From Planococcus citri (taxonomy: Eukaryota; Arthropoda; Insecta; Hemiptera; Pseudococcidae): a stretch of 64,000 nt of DNA. Below the pieces are notes generated by a model. It saw only the letters and a list, made by a program, of their open reading frames with translations. It ran no database searches and was not told the DNA's origin. Shown here piece by piece: positions 50,801 through 60,152 of this stretch. Position 1 is the first letter of the stretch; every line of letters begins with the position of its first letter. Position numbers and translations under genes: made by a program. The stretch lies in NCBI RefSeq assembly GCF_950023065.1, contig NC_088677.1:34307230-34371229 (forward strand), in the 5' to 3' direction.

Positions 50801-52501
50801 CTTAAATAAAGTTATTCAAGCTAGAAAGTTTAAATTTCTAAAGTATTCGGCTCCTCGGAGTCACTTTGAGTGTCTTGGAAATCTTGTCGATTCGTTCAGT
50901 AAAAACATTACCTCATCTGAACCGAATCTCAACTTCCCTCTTGATGATAGAAAAATTGGCATCCGAAATCTAAAAAACCAACTTCCAGTTTGGAGAACTT
51001 TGCAACACATACTCGTATGTAGCTTACCTAGGTACCTACTAACATTTCAATTTTTCATTTAGGAAGAGCGCATTTCAAATCTGCATTATTATTTCACGAA
51101 GAAGCTCATCGAATCTTAAGGTTGTGTAGAGAACTGAGAAACAAACACTTCCTATCTCACGTGCTCACCAAAACCCACGAACGTACCATCAAAGCGTTCG
51201 AAAACGTGGAAGACGACGAAGATGAATTCAGTGAAGTTCTAGACCCACCTAGTATAGAACGTATGCAAATTATGAATTATTTCAACTGGTTTATTAGTAT
51301 AATAAACTACGAGTAGATATTAACGCTGCCACATTTAAAAATTTAAATCAAAACGATCATTAAATTTTTATTAGATGTTTCGATAATATGCGGTGCATTT
51401 ATCGCGACTAAAACTAATGGCGAATTTTTGTTTTAGCGTCTTCAAAATTCCAGTTATCACTGACACCGCCAGACTTTGCTCATCTACCCGTAGAAGATTT
51501 ATTTTATCGTCTAGGACCTGTTGCAATTTTCTCGGCGAAACATCACTGGACCGTACCGCGAAATATTCAGTTGCAGAGGACGGGCAGTTCCGATTCTGGA
51601 TTTGGGTTCAGTGTCAGGGGAGATGCACCTGTTATCATTGCTACCGTTGATTCCGGATCGTTAGCTCGCGTAAGAGTTGCATAATTTGGCGTTTTTCGGG
51701 CTCATCGTACATATTGTTTCATCAGTTTGACTTTGTTGTGATCCGTATCTTTTTTTAAATTTATTATTCTTGTATTCTGAACCGAGAATTTTACGACTAT
51801 AATGTTGAAACGCTTGTTGAAATTGTGTTTTACTGATACGCTAAAATTGGTTGTTGGATTGAAAAAATTACCTAGATAGATCAGATTTTTGTCCTAAGCA
51901 GCAAGTATCAATCTTTTAAAAAAAGGGGCTGACAAGGAATATCAGGATCATTTCACTGTCTCATTTCACGATATTTCTTAAAAGATTTAAATACTTCAAA
52001 AAATTTAGAATTGAAATTAATTGCTTATATTTTTAATCCAGTTCGCAGGTATGAAAGAAGGCGATTTTATCGTATCGATAAACGAAAAAGATGTGAAATG
52101 GGCTCATCACGAGGAAGTGGTTAAATTAATTAAAGATTCCGGAGATACGCTTTCATTAAAATTAGTCACTCCAATGGATAGAAATTATTTAAAAGTAAGA
52201 AAAATATTACTTTCAATATTTCAGATAGCATAATTAGGAATTGAAAAAAATTTAAATCGTTGAAAATTCCTTTCAACTTTTTCGTAGTTTCAAATTATAA
52301 TAAAATTTATATTGCCCACAGCCAAAAAGCAAAACTGCAGCGAATAGCAGCAACAGTAGTGAAAGTGGAGGAACAAATTCCCGTAACAGTTCGTATCAAC
52401 ATAGTCCATCTGGTTCAGTTTCAACGCAAAAGAAGTTGACGTGGAATCCGTTTAAAAAACAAAGAGAAAAGGATACAAATTACAGTAATATTTCAAGATG
52501 A
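17822..52501 (+). CDS. RHPN2: rhophilin (HR1-BRO1-PDZ Rho-GTPase scaffold), short isoform
   Basis: Rhophilins bind GTP-loaded Rho through an N-terminal HR1 coiled coil and carry a BRO1 (Alix-like) domain and a PDZ domain. They act in actin organisation and endosomal trafficking. Exons: 17822-17869, 44194-44309, 47326-47454, 47557-47632, 48797-48874, 49096-49220, 49435-49693, 50202-50300, 50387-50651, 51063-51260, 51437-51669, 52042-52194 and 52322-52501. All phases join and give 652 residues (737 with the alternative first exon; human RHPN2 686). HR1 spans about 20-97 (RGKLQNKRSKLNQEI, GAENLFK). BRO1 spans about 105-480 (IPLGLKETKEIDF, ILEHYSEDG, RFFPPDRSLGIYF, WYDSLTGVP). PDZ spans about 515-590 with carboxylate loop GFGF at 519-522 and GMKEGDFIVSIN. 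The tail is serine-rich and basic. A single rhophilin is expected in insects, so the vertebrate paralogue symbol is approximate. Intron 1 is 26.3 kb and full of repeats. A poly(A) signal lies at 52804-52809. Confidence 0.93.
19144..19353. mobile_element. MITE copy 1, TA-flanked, about 210 bp
   Basis: The left end begins CAGGGTGTCCAGAAATATCG and the right end is its near-perfect inverse, ending CCAGAAATA-type sequence in reverse (CTGGGCACTCTG). Inverted ends run about 28 bp. A TA dinucleotide lies on both sides (19142-19143 and 19354-19355), as expected for Tc1/mariner-type insertion. There is no coding capacity. The interior includes CATGATTGGTTGTT, shared with the copies near 21.2-21.6 kb. 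Confidence 0.75.
21188..21370. mobile_element. MITE copy 3, right end missing
   Basis: It shares the left end (CAGAAATATCGAGCATCCCC), the CATGATTGGTTATTGAATTG interior and TTTTACGTTGCCAA with the other two copies. It breaks off exactly where the next copy starts at a TA. The terminal six bases differ from the family (CAGCATG), so it looks older. It may have been split by insertion of copy 2. Confidence 0.6.
21372..21597. mobile_element. MITE copy 2, TA-flanked, about 226 bp
   Basis: Begins CAGGGTGCCCAGAAATATCC and ends CTGGGCACCCTG, with TA on both sides (21370-21371 and 21598-21599). The interior matches copy 1 (AAAAAAGTTTTCTACTAA, CATGATTGGTTGTTGGACTA, CACGTTGCCAACCTATATTT). It is slightly longer because of extra bases around 21445-21470. 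Non-autonomous, no open frame. Confidence 0.75.
25247..25274. repeat. CTT/TTC trinucleotide microsatellite
   Basis: About eight perfect CTT units followed by CATGC. No gene context was found, so it is probably a neutral intronic microsatellite. Confidence 0.7.
26745..27215. repeat. GATC-dense degenerate repeat, block 1
   Basis: Tightly packed variants of TCTGATCAGATC and related ten- to twelve-base words in both orientations, for example GATCAAATCGGATCTGGATC. The block starts near CCAGGGAATGCCCAG at about 26741, has a less dense gap near 26936-26990, and stops at the left end of the foldback element at 27217. It looks like one repeat interrupted by that element, since the same words resume at 28160. 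No coding capacity. Confidence 0.7.
27217..28160. mobile_element. foldback (long inverted-repeat) element A, about 940 bp
   Basis: Left arm about 27217-27545 and right arm about 27815-28160 are reverse complements. The left begins ACAAGGGAACCTCTTGAGGT and the right ends with GAGGTTCCCTTGT. Shared landmarks include GGAAAGAGCATAGTCTAAAA, ATTTTCAGCTG, TGGCGATTTATG, AATGGTCAAAATAAGTCCTA and GGAGCCTCCAGC. The 270-bp centre contains a run of about 14 G (27591-27604). Short open frames in the arms come from the palindrome. Ends abut GATC-dense sequence on both sides. Class not determined. Confidence 0.8.
28160..28490. repeat. GATC-dense degenerate repeat, block 2
   Basis: It continues the block interrupted at 27217. 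By eye about 19 GATC tetramers fall in 330 bp, where slightly more than one is expected by chance. It is followed at 28490-28507 by an ACT trinucleotide run. Confidence 0.7.
29503..30619 (-). CDS. predicted coiled-coil protein, antisense within rhophilin intron 1 (partial gene)
   Basis: No family recognised. The main open frame starts at ATG 30619; an in-frame TAA lies a few codons upstream. It encodes a basic N-terminal part (SYRIQDQPNLVIPF, GKYIGKRRQNQKDDEED) and an acidic spacer. After about residue 130 comes a heptad-like helical region (ALLEKKLKQEQKRYDNLK, LELSIDKRSLEDEVQRIM). Read unspliced it stops at 29942. A donor after 29992 (GTAAAT) joins in phase to an exon at 29582-29503 (QQQLHTRVERISGQLN) that itself ends at a strong GTAAGT donor and continues the coiled-coil character. 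So a spliced gene is likely, with further exons not located. At about 225 codons it is among the longest open frames in this AT-rich interval. Function unknown. Confidence 0.45.
31795..32170. repeat. degenerate tandem-like tract, AAATTTGGTGAGTTT-type units
   Basis: Loose repetitions of AAATTTGGT followed by A/G and a TTT stretch recur roughly every 25-40 bp, for example TACAAAATTTGGTGAGGTTT and GAAATTTGGTAAGTTTTG. Divergence is high and no period can be fixed by eye. It lies directly before foldback element B. Confidence 0.4.
32317..33755. mobile_element. foldback element B, about 1.44 kb
   Basis: Both termini read TAGTCCAGTCGGTAA inward (32317 on plus, 33755 on minus). Arms about 32317-32940 and 33127-33755 are highly similar reverse complements. 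Shared words include AACAAAGATTTTTTTGCTTT, TCCAGGAGGGTGTCCTAAAC, CTGGAGCCTTTCCCCCCACG, ACGCCAAATTTCCGATC and ATTTCAATAACACTTTTCTC. The right arm has a short insertion near the end (33727-33740). The spacer is about 190 bp. Open frames of 60-84 codons within are by-products of the palindrome. No transposase is seen, so it is non-autonomous. Confidence 0.85.
33770..33925. repeat. GATC-dense degenerate repeat, block 3
   Basis: The same word family as at 26.7 and 28.2 kb (GGATCTGATCAGCTCTGATG, AGCTGATCAGATCCTGTCA). It sits immediately to the right of foldback element B. It ends near TTTTTCACTGGGA, similar to ATCATTTTCTGCTGGA at the end of the first part of block 1. Confidence 0.65.
34025..34950. 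mobile_element. diverged inverted-repeat element with GCAGGTAATATGGGGT ends
   Basis: The left end TTTTAGGGTAATACGCAGG then TAACATGGGG matches the reverse complement of the right end (CCCCATATTACCTGC then TTTTACCCTA). Diverged internal copies occur near 34232 (GCAGGTAATATGGGGTACC, plus), 34402 (plus), 34553 and 34904 (minus). The interior is AT-rich without a supported gene, and a fragment of the GATC-type repeat lies near 34819. An old non-autonomous element is the simplest reading. Confidence 0.55.
36071..36181. repeat. short inverted repeat pair (GGTGATTTGGCC / GGCCAAATCGCC)
   Basis: TAGGTGATTTGGCC near 36076 and GGCCAAATCGCCTA near 36165 are reverse complements with one mismatch, about 80 bp apart. 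It could be the core of a small decayed element. No other structure is seen. Confidence 0.4.
37749..37790. mobile_element. isolated transposon-like end (CAGGGTGTCCCGTTAAA)
   Basis: CAGGGTGTCCCGTTAAACTA resembles terminal repeats of many small DNA elements and starts like the MITE family above, but then diverges. No matching opposite end was found; AGGACACCTTG near 38490 is only a weak candidate. Confidence 0.3.
38175..38300. repeat. GATC-type repeat fragment, block 5
   Basis: Diverged member of the same family (GATTAGATCCGGTCAGATTC, TTTGACTAGATCATTCTGAT). Fewer intact GATC sites remain, so it looks older than the blocks at 26.7-28.5 kb. Confidence 0.5.
40023..40048. repeat. CTC/TCC trinucleotide microsatellite
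   Basis: About eight CTC units. Intronic, with no associated gene signal. Confidence 0.7.
41147..41394. mobile_element. MITE-like element with CCAGGGGTRGACTGGCC ends, 248 bp
   Basis: The left end CCAGGGGTAGACTGGCC and the right end GGCCAGTCCACCCCTGG are inverted repeats with one mismatch. The match continues imperfectly to about 37 bp (CGGGGAAAT versus CCGGGAAAT inside). The interior is relatively GC-rich (GTGGGCCCTTTTGGTG) compared with its surroundings. No target duplication was evident by eye. The satellite array starts immediately to its right. Confidence 0.65.
41395..42225. repeat. satellite array, about 145-bp monomers in an A-A-B higher-order pattern
   Basis: Six monomers, anchored at about 41423, 41568, 41714, 41820, 41968 and 42111. 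Monomers 1, 2, 4 and 5 carry CAACAAGCACTGGCC or a close variant (type A). Monomers 3 and 6 carry AACCGAGTAGTGACC (type B). This is two copies of a three-monomer unit; the first B monomer lacks about 40 bp. Monomers contain a near-perfect hairpin, with GGTGACTTCTGGTGAATC facing GATTCACCAGAAGTCACC. No coding capacity. Confidence 0.8.
44310..47325 (+). other. second rhophilin intron
   Basis: The donor is GTTCGT after phase-2 AA at 44309 and the acceptor is CACAG at 47325. It contains foldback element C (44.7-45.65 kb). The remainder is AT-rich and without supported genes. Confidence 0.7.
44708..45650. mobile_element. foldback element C with five copies of a 22-bp motif, 943 bp
   Basis: Perfect 35-bp inverted ends (left from 44708 TATGAGGAGCTTGGAATC, right ending 45650). 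The outer TA could be a target duplication, as for mariner-like elements. The word GGAATCAAAACTCACTTTTG, or its GGAGTC variant, occurs at about 44720, 44867 and 45427 on plus and 44893 and 45617 on minus. The two central copies form a palindrome of about 54 bp at 44864-44917. Between 45070 and 45415 are two tandem copies of a roughly 180-bp unit (CCAATCGACGTAATGTCG, TTTTCGATATATTTGCAAAA). No transposase. Confidence 0.75.
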
Positions 52502-52803
52502 TGAATTTATTTTTACGATATTATTTTTCTATCAAAAAGTTGGCCATTTTTTTATACGTTGTGTTTATTTATACGAAAAATGTTTGTTTACTTATTCAAC
52601 TGTTACTTGTGAAGTAAAAATATGAGTAGGTATTTTATATTTTGTTTTTCAATTCCTTTTATTTTTCGTTAGTATTTTGTACTTTTGCGAGAGAGTTTCG
52701 TGATATGTAACATATCTTTATTGTTATAAATTATTTTATTATGCTATTTATTAGTGTGTAATGAAAAAAACGAATAGACTGACCAAAATACTTTTTATTT
52801 TGT

Positions 52804-52809
52804 AATAAA
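52804..52809 (+). terminator. poly(A) signal of rhophilin
   Basis: Canonical AATAAA about 300 bp after the rhophilin stop codon, followed by a T-rich stretch. Confidence 0.55.
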
Positions 52810-53671
52810 GAATGCTTATTTTTTTATTATGTGTTTCAATTTTTTTGAAAATGGTGTAGTTTTGATTTTTGAAGCTTTTGTTTTCACTTCGCTCGGGACA
52901 ATTTTGTTTATACTTTCTTTAGGTAGGTAGGTACTTTCGAAAACATTGAAATTTCCAGAAAAAGTGTCGTTTGTGAAATTGTCATTTTTCAAAGCTTTTG
53001 CCCTCGCCTCGTTCGGGCTGGTTTCTTATTTGAATCCCATTGTTCGAATTTTCAAAAATTTCCAAAGATGGAAAAAAGAAATTCTAGAAACATAATTAAA
53101 ATTAAAAATCGACCCATCGTGCTTAAAAATTTGAAATTATTCGGCATACCTAAGGCGTTTTAAAATAATGTTGAACTTTCTCTCGCCTCCGACTAGGGTA
53201 GCTCCGACTCGAATAACGAATAATATTCAAATCATTTTGATAAAATGTAATTCCTACACCTCCCTGCAAAACATGCAATAAGCAAATTAAATAACACCAA
53301 CGCTGGTGATGAGGAGATGAGACGGGAATCGAATAATGAAATAGAACTAGAAGTAGAAGTAACTAGTGCCCTAGTAGTAACATACTCATAAGAGTTGTGT
53401 TGTTGGGTAGTGCCCTAGTGTGTACTTGTGTAGTATGATTTCAATATTCTTCGACATTTATTAATTTTTTAAAAAAGTTATGCAAAATTTTTTGTAAAAC
53501 TGGCGCCTGCAACTCAACGATAAGCAAATTTTTCAACATGTAGTCCCTAGTCCGGTACCCAGGGTACCCTGTTTCATTTTTCTGCTTCTGGCACCATCTA
53601 ATGTTCATTTTATAAACTAAAACCCATCGAAATCGAAATAAGTTGTGAAACATGGACGAAAACTACCCCCC

Positions 53672-53709
53672 CACGCGCGCGCACGTATACGCGTATATAC
53701 ATACGTACG
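53672..53709. repeat. 38-nt perfect alternating pyrimidine-purine tract (Z-DNA-prone)
   Basis: Strict Y-R alternation from CACGCGCGCGCACG through TATACGCG to ACATACGTACG, preceded by a run of C. Such sequence can adopt left-handed DNA under negative supercoiling. It lies upstream of the first ACOT13-like gene. Confidence 0.6.
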
Positions 53710-54236
53710 GGCACACGGGAGCCGTTCGGACTCTATGGCCTATCGAAATACCATTGGTTATCCATTCACCTCCCACTACTGCATGCGGCATTTCATTCAG
53801 TTCAAACAATCTATGGATCAAACCTTGTCATTTCTTTTTATCAAGAAAATTAAGTTGCGGTCTTTGCAACAGGTTTCTACAAGTAAAGAGTAAAGTCTCC
53901 TCGTCGACTTTCTCTTTGATAGAAAAATTCGCGATTTCGCGTAATCCGTATAGAGTTACGTAATTGATAGAATGACATCGCGTTATCAATTATTATAAAA
54001 AATCTCAGTAAACTTTGAAATCTAGAACGTGATAAGTTGATAACAAATTACAGTGAACCCTTGTTACATTGGCTGGTTTCAGGTAAAACGCTAGAGTTTA
54101 TTGATTTTTTTTTTTCATATTTCGTCGCATAGTTCACGCATCCTTATTCGATTTAATTTCTGCAGATAGTCGTTGGAGAGTTTCTATAGCTTCGTATCAT
54201 TGCACACAGGCCCCGTGATTTTCAATTAGTAATATA

Positions 54237-55894
54237 ATGACTGAAGTAATTCATAACTCAAAAGTTAACGGCGTGACTGAGGGAGAAGATGAAACAGCTC
54301 GCGTGAAAGATATTTTCAAAAAAATTGTCCAGGGAAGTTCGCACGATAAAGTTTTAGATAAGGTAAGTTCATTTATCATCAATCTGTATCACTCGAGTGA
54401 TTAATGCTCACATAGTTGAGCTATATTTGTATAGATATGAATGTTTCATAAATCGTGAACGTGGAATTGAGTCATCAAATGAATAAGTACTCTAGTAGCA
54501 CATTTTCGCCATATTATAAAATATGCGCTTTCGAAAAGAATGCTGAACTTCGATTGTTTATTGACCTCTTAATTTATGCATTACCTATCGTCTTAAGAAG
54601 AAAATGTTTGGTTTTTATTTCATTAATATTCAATATTTTCTTGACCCTGTTTGAATTCACTGACGCTGAAATCATGAAGATCATATTTTGTAGTGCGATT
54701 TTCTGGAACGATGTTAAAATTACGGGGTTTCCTCCAAGATCTAAATAATATATTCGATTCTATATTTAAAATGAACATTTCGGACAGAATAACGAAGATA
54801 GGTTTTTCCTGTTCGGAGAAATGTATATTTTATTCATTTATAAATATACGTGTCTCGATTCTTGAAACGTAATGCCAAAATTACCTCATCAACCGGTTTT
54901 TAAGTGTATGATACGAACAAAAAAAAAACATAAAATGTAAATCACGTCACCAAACAATGAAAATCGCTCTAATAAATTAAATAATTAACTAGGTGTACCT
55001 ACAGTCGAATATTAAATTCTGTAAATCGAGAAAATGTGACTAATTAAATTTTCTACAAAGTGTGTGGTAGAGGTATACACTGTTTTTTTACTCGTTGGGC
55101 GAAATGTAAAGCATTTTTGATGTAAGTTTTTCTATGCGAAATTTTTTCAGGTCGAAGTTATTTATGCTGGAAATGGTCGTTTTATTGGAGAAATGTTAAT
55201 TGAACCAGAGCACACGAATATATATGGTTCCTTGCATGGCGGTTTTACAGCTACTCTAATCGATATTTGTACATCAATTGCAATGAGTACTCATCCGCGA
55301 AAAGGAAACGGAGTCTCTGTTGACTTGAATATTTCGTAAGTCATTGAAAAAAGTATTTAAATTCGTAAATTATATTTTCTATCCGTCAGAATAGACCACA
55401 TCACAAGGTATAGTTTAACAACCCCTTACACTTACGTAAATTTAATACGAATGTTGAATTTTGATCGTGACCTTGTAAACAAACACCGGCTATTTATTTA
55501 CCCGTACAGAATTAAGAAAATGGCACAGTTTGAATTCGTTTATTATTATTCATACGCGGAAACGAGTATCGTCGTGTTATTTAAATAGGTACATCTAATG
55601 AACACTTTTCTCTTTAATTTGCCGCTAATTGATAACTTCCTCTGATTGAATATCGAAGCTCTGATCACATGTATAATTAAGGTCAATTAACTCCTAATCG
55701 ATGACCCTTTTTTCAGATATCTCAAACCTGGACTGTTAAATGAACGAATTGTGATCACAGCAGATACGATTAGGGTTGGAAAAACGATGGGATTTTCAGA
55801 AGCAGTGATAACCAGTAAAGCTTCTGGAGATATATTGGCCAAAGGAATGCATACGAAATATGTAGATTCAGTCAAATACGCCTTGACCAAATAA
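54237..55894 (+). CDS. ACOT13: acyl-CoA thioesterase 13 (THEM2)-like hotdog protein, copy 1
   Basis: A hotdog-fold thioesterase of the THEM2/PaaI type, which hydrolyses medium- to long-chain fatty acyl-CoAs, mainly in or around mitochondria. Exons 54237-54362, 55151-55335 and 55717-55894 join in phase to 162 residues (human ACOT13 140). The core shows HTNIYGSLHGGFTATLID, which contains the HGG motif and the catalytic-type Asp of LID. GNGVSVDLNIS, YLKPG and KASGDILAKGMHTKY follow. The 42-residue first exon is longer and more acidic than in the paralogue at 59477 and is not conserved with it. The Met at 54237 opens the exon frame. A poly(A) signal lies at 56274-56279. Confidence 0.92.
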
Positions 55895-57361
55895 TCATTT
55901 CCTCTTCACCGCACTGCTACGCTTGTTCGCAATAAGATTTGATATTTGTAAGTACGTTTTGCCGGTTAAATTGAAAAATTTTATGAATAATCTTATCGAT
56001 TAGAGATAGGATAAGCTGCCATCGAATAAGTACTTGATTTTTTTTTGCTCGTAAAATCGAAAAATCATCAAATTTTTTGTGGCGATGAAAATGAACTAAA
56101 CAGAAGTCTTTTCTAAAAAATTTTAATTCTCTTCCGTTGAGACGAACTGGCGTACTGAATTTAAGTTTTTCACGTAATTTTTTCGTGATACAAAAATTTG
56201 ATGATGAGTAACGTACCCATGTACTTGATAATTTTCAAGGTGACGAATTTCAGAAAACGTGCGATAAATATTCAATAAACATGAAAAATGAGACATTTTG
56301 GAGTAGATAATTCTTCAAGTCGTTGATTTAAATTTAGATGGATATTTGCATACATACTCGTCGATTCTTAAAGCAAAAAAAAAATTGCAGTTCTAATCAG
56401 CATAAATTTCATTACTCGTTGTTTATACGTTTTTAAATTGACAAAAAAATATGCTAGAGAAAGCAATTGTTTTAAAAGTCCAAAGGAGATCCCACTGCTG
56501 TAATTTCGGCGAATTTGAAGTAAAATTTTCTCAAGATTGAGCATTTCTTTTTACCGCAAAGCAAATCTCAACATTTATCTTTTATTACAACAACAAAGTC
56601 CTCCATTAACAACCTACAAATATCCGATTACAATGTCGACCAGACATTTTCCTTGAAATTTCAATTATCTTGCACTTCGGATTCTACGACGTATCAAAGA
56701 CATTATTTTTTATTATGTAATTTTTTTATCAGCTCGCGCCACAATATAAAATGCGATACGACATGTTTTAAAGTTTGAACACGCTGTATCGTTAATCGCG
56801 ACGTATTGCAATAAAACGTAAAATTACAAGTTAATTTCGTAAGAAGACGCGTGAAAGAAGTTAATGTGTATAATTTTTCAATGATTTTAGGTGCAAATAA
56901 TTGAACGTGATTTCGGCTGTGAAAATATCACCGACAAATTGCTATTTCTAGATGAAAAACCTCAGTATTTCTATATTATAATATTCTAAATGTATTTTGT
57001 ACGTTCAGTTATTTCAAAATGTACTCGAAATGAAAATTTATGTATTACTTGGTATACTCATCCATTAAGTATTTAAATGGTTTCGGTGGAAATGTTTCAA
57101 CGGTAATGTTTTAAATTTTTTGTTTTTAGAAAACGAAAATTATTTTCAATGTTGAAAAAAAAACTCATTAAAAAAAATTACACGTGTTTCTTTTCCTGTT
57201 AATTAGAACTGTATGCTACCATTAGAAAAGTAGCTAAAATATGTATTATGTTTCCATATATTACGTACCTCTGCTTTTTTTAGGCGTATGCCGAACATAT
57301 GTGTAGCAATTTTATCAACCTCTGTCGTAATGAAAACAGTCTCAAATACACAAAGGAAACT
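55895..57361. other. 3' UTR of ACOT13 copy 1 and convergent spacer to BCCIP
   Basis: AATAAA at 56274-56279 probably ends the thioesterase transcript. The rest (about 1.1 kb) lies before the BCCIP stop codon and is AT-rich without supported genes. Confidence 0.5.
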
Positions 57362-58694
57362 TTATTTAGCTAATTCGGAAGCTTCTTTCAAAATATAGTC
57401 AAACTTAGACGCCGTAAATACAAGTACTCTTCTGTAAGGTAACAATTCGATATCATCTTCAGTCCAAGAGCCTGCTAAGGCGGAGTCGCTTTCGTCAGCT
57501 ACACTGTATTCGAAACGTGCATCTGCTTCCTGATGATACAAAGTGATGAATTATTGTCTGTTTTTATAACAACAAATAATATTACAAATATATGAATAAG
57601 TTACTCACTTTGTCAATAATTTCATCTTCGGCGTTACTCCAAATGATATCGAAATCTTTACTGTTTTGTTTCTTCTTCTTGGTAGGTACTTTATACAGTT
57701 TACTAACAATTACAAAATGAGTGAACTTGTAATTAGCATCTTCGGAACTCTTTTTTTCCAATTCACATCTGTTAATTGTTGAAAAAAAATGGTTAGAAAA
57801 TCCTTTTAAAGTTATTTTTCATTCTTAACAACTTGAATACTCACTTCAGTCTACCTAGCGATGGTACAGATATGGCCGGAGGTAAATTAGAATATCGTTC
57901 GTTAACGAGAAATCCTACTTTATTATTTGGCTCATTGAACAACGTGTTGATGAAATCATGAGTTTTTTCAGTAGCGTGCTGTTTTGATAAATCCAACAAC
58001 AGATTTCTTAATTGAGAAATGAACTTCAATTCCTGTTGAAAAACGTGAAAGTCTTAGCACTTTTTGTTAAGTGATGATTTTGCGTTATCGACAAAATTTA
58101 GCAAAATGAGTATTTCTTCGAAAATGACAATAATGACGGGACATAAACACGATTCCATTAATACTACCAATAAAAACTTCTTACTTCATTATGCGATAAA
58201 CTGATAGCTGTAACTAATCCATAAACGGTATCATCTTCGTTCGCATTATCTGAGCCACCCGGCGCTTCATCTATTTCAGACTCCTGCAAAAATGAAAAGA
58301 TATGTAAACAAACTTGAATAAAATTCTTTTATATTGATTGCTATACCTTTATGACTAATCCAATGTCAGGTTGTCCATCTATGATGAAATTAGTTAATCC
58401 ATTCAAGTCCAAGTGGTTCTTTAAGAATAACTGGTTCAATAACAGTTGAATCCCACTGAAATCTTCTGGGGCTATCTCGAACCCGGAGAAATCAATCTAG
58501 ATAAAAGAAATTCATTTTTACTGATAGATAACTACGAAATAGCACATGAATGCTCAGGAGAAAATTGAATTGGTACTTACACATATTTGATCAATTTCGT
58601 CATCACTGCTAGACTCGGATTCTGATTCAGATGAGTTCTTTTTTACTTTTTTATTCTCTTTTGAACTTTCGCCTGATCTTTTTCGGGAACTCAT
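57362..58694 (-). CDS. BCCIP: BCCIP homologue (BRCA2- and p21-interacting protein; Bcp1 family)
   Basis: Nuclear BCCIP/Bcp1-family protein. In vertebrates it binds BRCA2 and CDKN1A, and in yeast Bcp1 is a chaperone for the ribosomal protein uL14. Six exons on the reverse strand: 58694-58581, 58496-58347, 58283-58185, 58032-57845, 57768-57609 and 57529-57362. Phases agree and give 292 residues (human 314). The N-terminus is basic then acidic-serine (MSSRKRSGESSKENKKVKK, SESESESSSDDEID), typical of the family. Recognisable blocks are IDFSGFEIAPEDFSGIQLLL, GQPDIGLVIK, FLVNERYSNLPPAISVPSL, YKVPTKKKKQ, FDIIWSNAEDEII and ARFEYSVADESDSALAGSW. The end, VLVFTASKFDYILKE, is close to other animal BCCIPs. 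The start is the first Met of the first exon. Confidence 0.93.
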
Positions 58695-59476
58695 GATGGC
58701 TGAAATATGCTACTAATTGCCAATTCCTAAACGAGAATATTTGCGCAGGGAAGGAAGGTTTCCAACATCAAAATGAAAAATTTAAATTAGGTATTTGTCT
58801 ACTCTGAGAGATCTGCTTTCATTGAATAAAAAACACATGGAAAATAAAATAAGACTTTTATCAGAAGAATGCGAAGTAAATAAAGTATGGCACCCACCGG
58901 TTTTCTTGGAGTAGTGCGGAGAAGGGATGGTATGTGTTTGGAATCCTGTCGAGCATGTGCATACAGCACAATAATACATCGACGTTTCTGATTGGTTATT
59001 TTACACGTGGTTCTTATCACAACCAGTGTTGCAATGTTTGAAACGTTTTGTTGACTCGTTCCGAAAAAAACTTGTCGTTATGATTCTAATTCAAGATTCT
59101 CCAATTTTGTTAAAAACATTTTGATCAAGTTCTTCTTTGCTTCAAAAGTACGATCACGAATAATTAATCCTTTAATGAGAATGATTTGAGTAAAAAGTGG
59201 ACGAAATGCTGTACCTTTACCTACCTACGTCTTCCTCTGTTATCCAGCCGCAAATCCAATCTTTTTCTTTCAAATTTTGAAGTAAAATCAACAGAAGAGT
59301 GAAAATTCAAAAATTGATCTTTTGAAAATTATCTCGATAGTTGGTAAATCAAACTTCGAATTACAATAAATAATTAAAACACTCGTATCAAGACGTATTG
59401 AATCTAATGAAAATATTTTATACATGGTAACATCACGCTCGATATTCGAGTAATACTAGAAAGTCTGATACGATAT
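58695..59476. other. intergenic between BCCIP and ACOT13 copy 2
   Basis: 782 bp. It holds the presumed BCCIP promoter (right after 58694) and the 3' UTR of the second thioesterase. Nothing coding is seen. Confidence 0.5.
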
Positions 59477-60152
59477 TCACTGAGCAATATATTTCGTATG
59501 GGATCCTTTGGCTAGAACGTCGCCAGTCTTTTTATTCAAAATAGTGACTTTTAAAAACGCCAGAGTTTTCCCCGCTTTGGTAGTATCTGCTTTAATCAAA
59601 ATATCTTCACCAATTGAAGCTGCCCGAAGATATCTGTGAACAGAGAATCGTTGAATTATGATTTATAATTAATCTAATCCTAGGAATAAGCTCAAAACAA
59701 GTATCTAATTTATTCTCACGTCAAATGCATATCAACGGAAACACCAGAATGAGGCGATGAAGTAATATTTTTCTCCAATTTCGGATGAGTTAATAAGGCA
59801 TAACCGGACATACAATCAACTAACGTAGCCGTACAACCTCCGTGTAAGGTACCGAAAATATTTGTGTGTTGTTCTTCTACCTTCATTTCAGCTTCCAATT
59901 TTCCATTACCGGCCGATATAACTTTAATCTGTTGAATAAGAAAAAATTATTAATAGAAATTGAAACGAATTAGAAGTACCTAAACCATGTGAAAGAAAAG
60001 AGGTTGAACGTTGAATATTTTTGTAATTAACATGAGACTAAAACAGCACAAATCAATTTTATAAGCATACGTACTTTTCCCATCATTGCTTCAAAAGGCT
60101 TCGTTTTCGCTGAAAACTGAATCATTTTTTGAATTAATTCGCGGTGAACCAT
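59477..60152 (-). CDS. ACOT13: acyl-CoA thioesterase 13 (THEM2)-like hotdog protein, copy 2
   Basis: Second THEM2-type thioesterase. Reverse-strand exons 60152-60075, 59928-59720 and 59633-59477 give 147 residues, near the human length of 140. The N-terminus is MVHRELIQKMIQFSAKTKPF. The core HTNIFGTLHGGCTATLVDCM carries the HGG motif and the Asp of LVD, followed by SGVSVDMHLTYLRAA, KADTTKAGKTLAF and KGSHTKYIAQ. Intron positions match those of copy 1: one before the IKVI/VEVI strand, one before YLR/YLK. So the two are paralogues from a duplication that kept gene structure. They sit on opposite strands either side of BCCIP. Confidence 0.93.

Larger units (their letters stand above)
52502..54236. 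other. rhophilin 3' UTR and ACOT13 promoter region
   Basis: 52502 to about 52830 is the rhophilin 3' UTR, with AATAAA at 52804-52809. The rest is intergenic with no supported gene. A 38-nt alternating pyrimidine-purine tract lies at 53672-53709, about 530 bp before the thioesterase start. Confidence 0.55.

Noticed and set aside
50706..51062. 118-codon open frame between rhophilin exons 9 and 10
   Set aside because: Rhophilin reads perfectly from 50651 to 51063 when this is spliced out; the frame has no family resemblance and ends at the acceptor.
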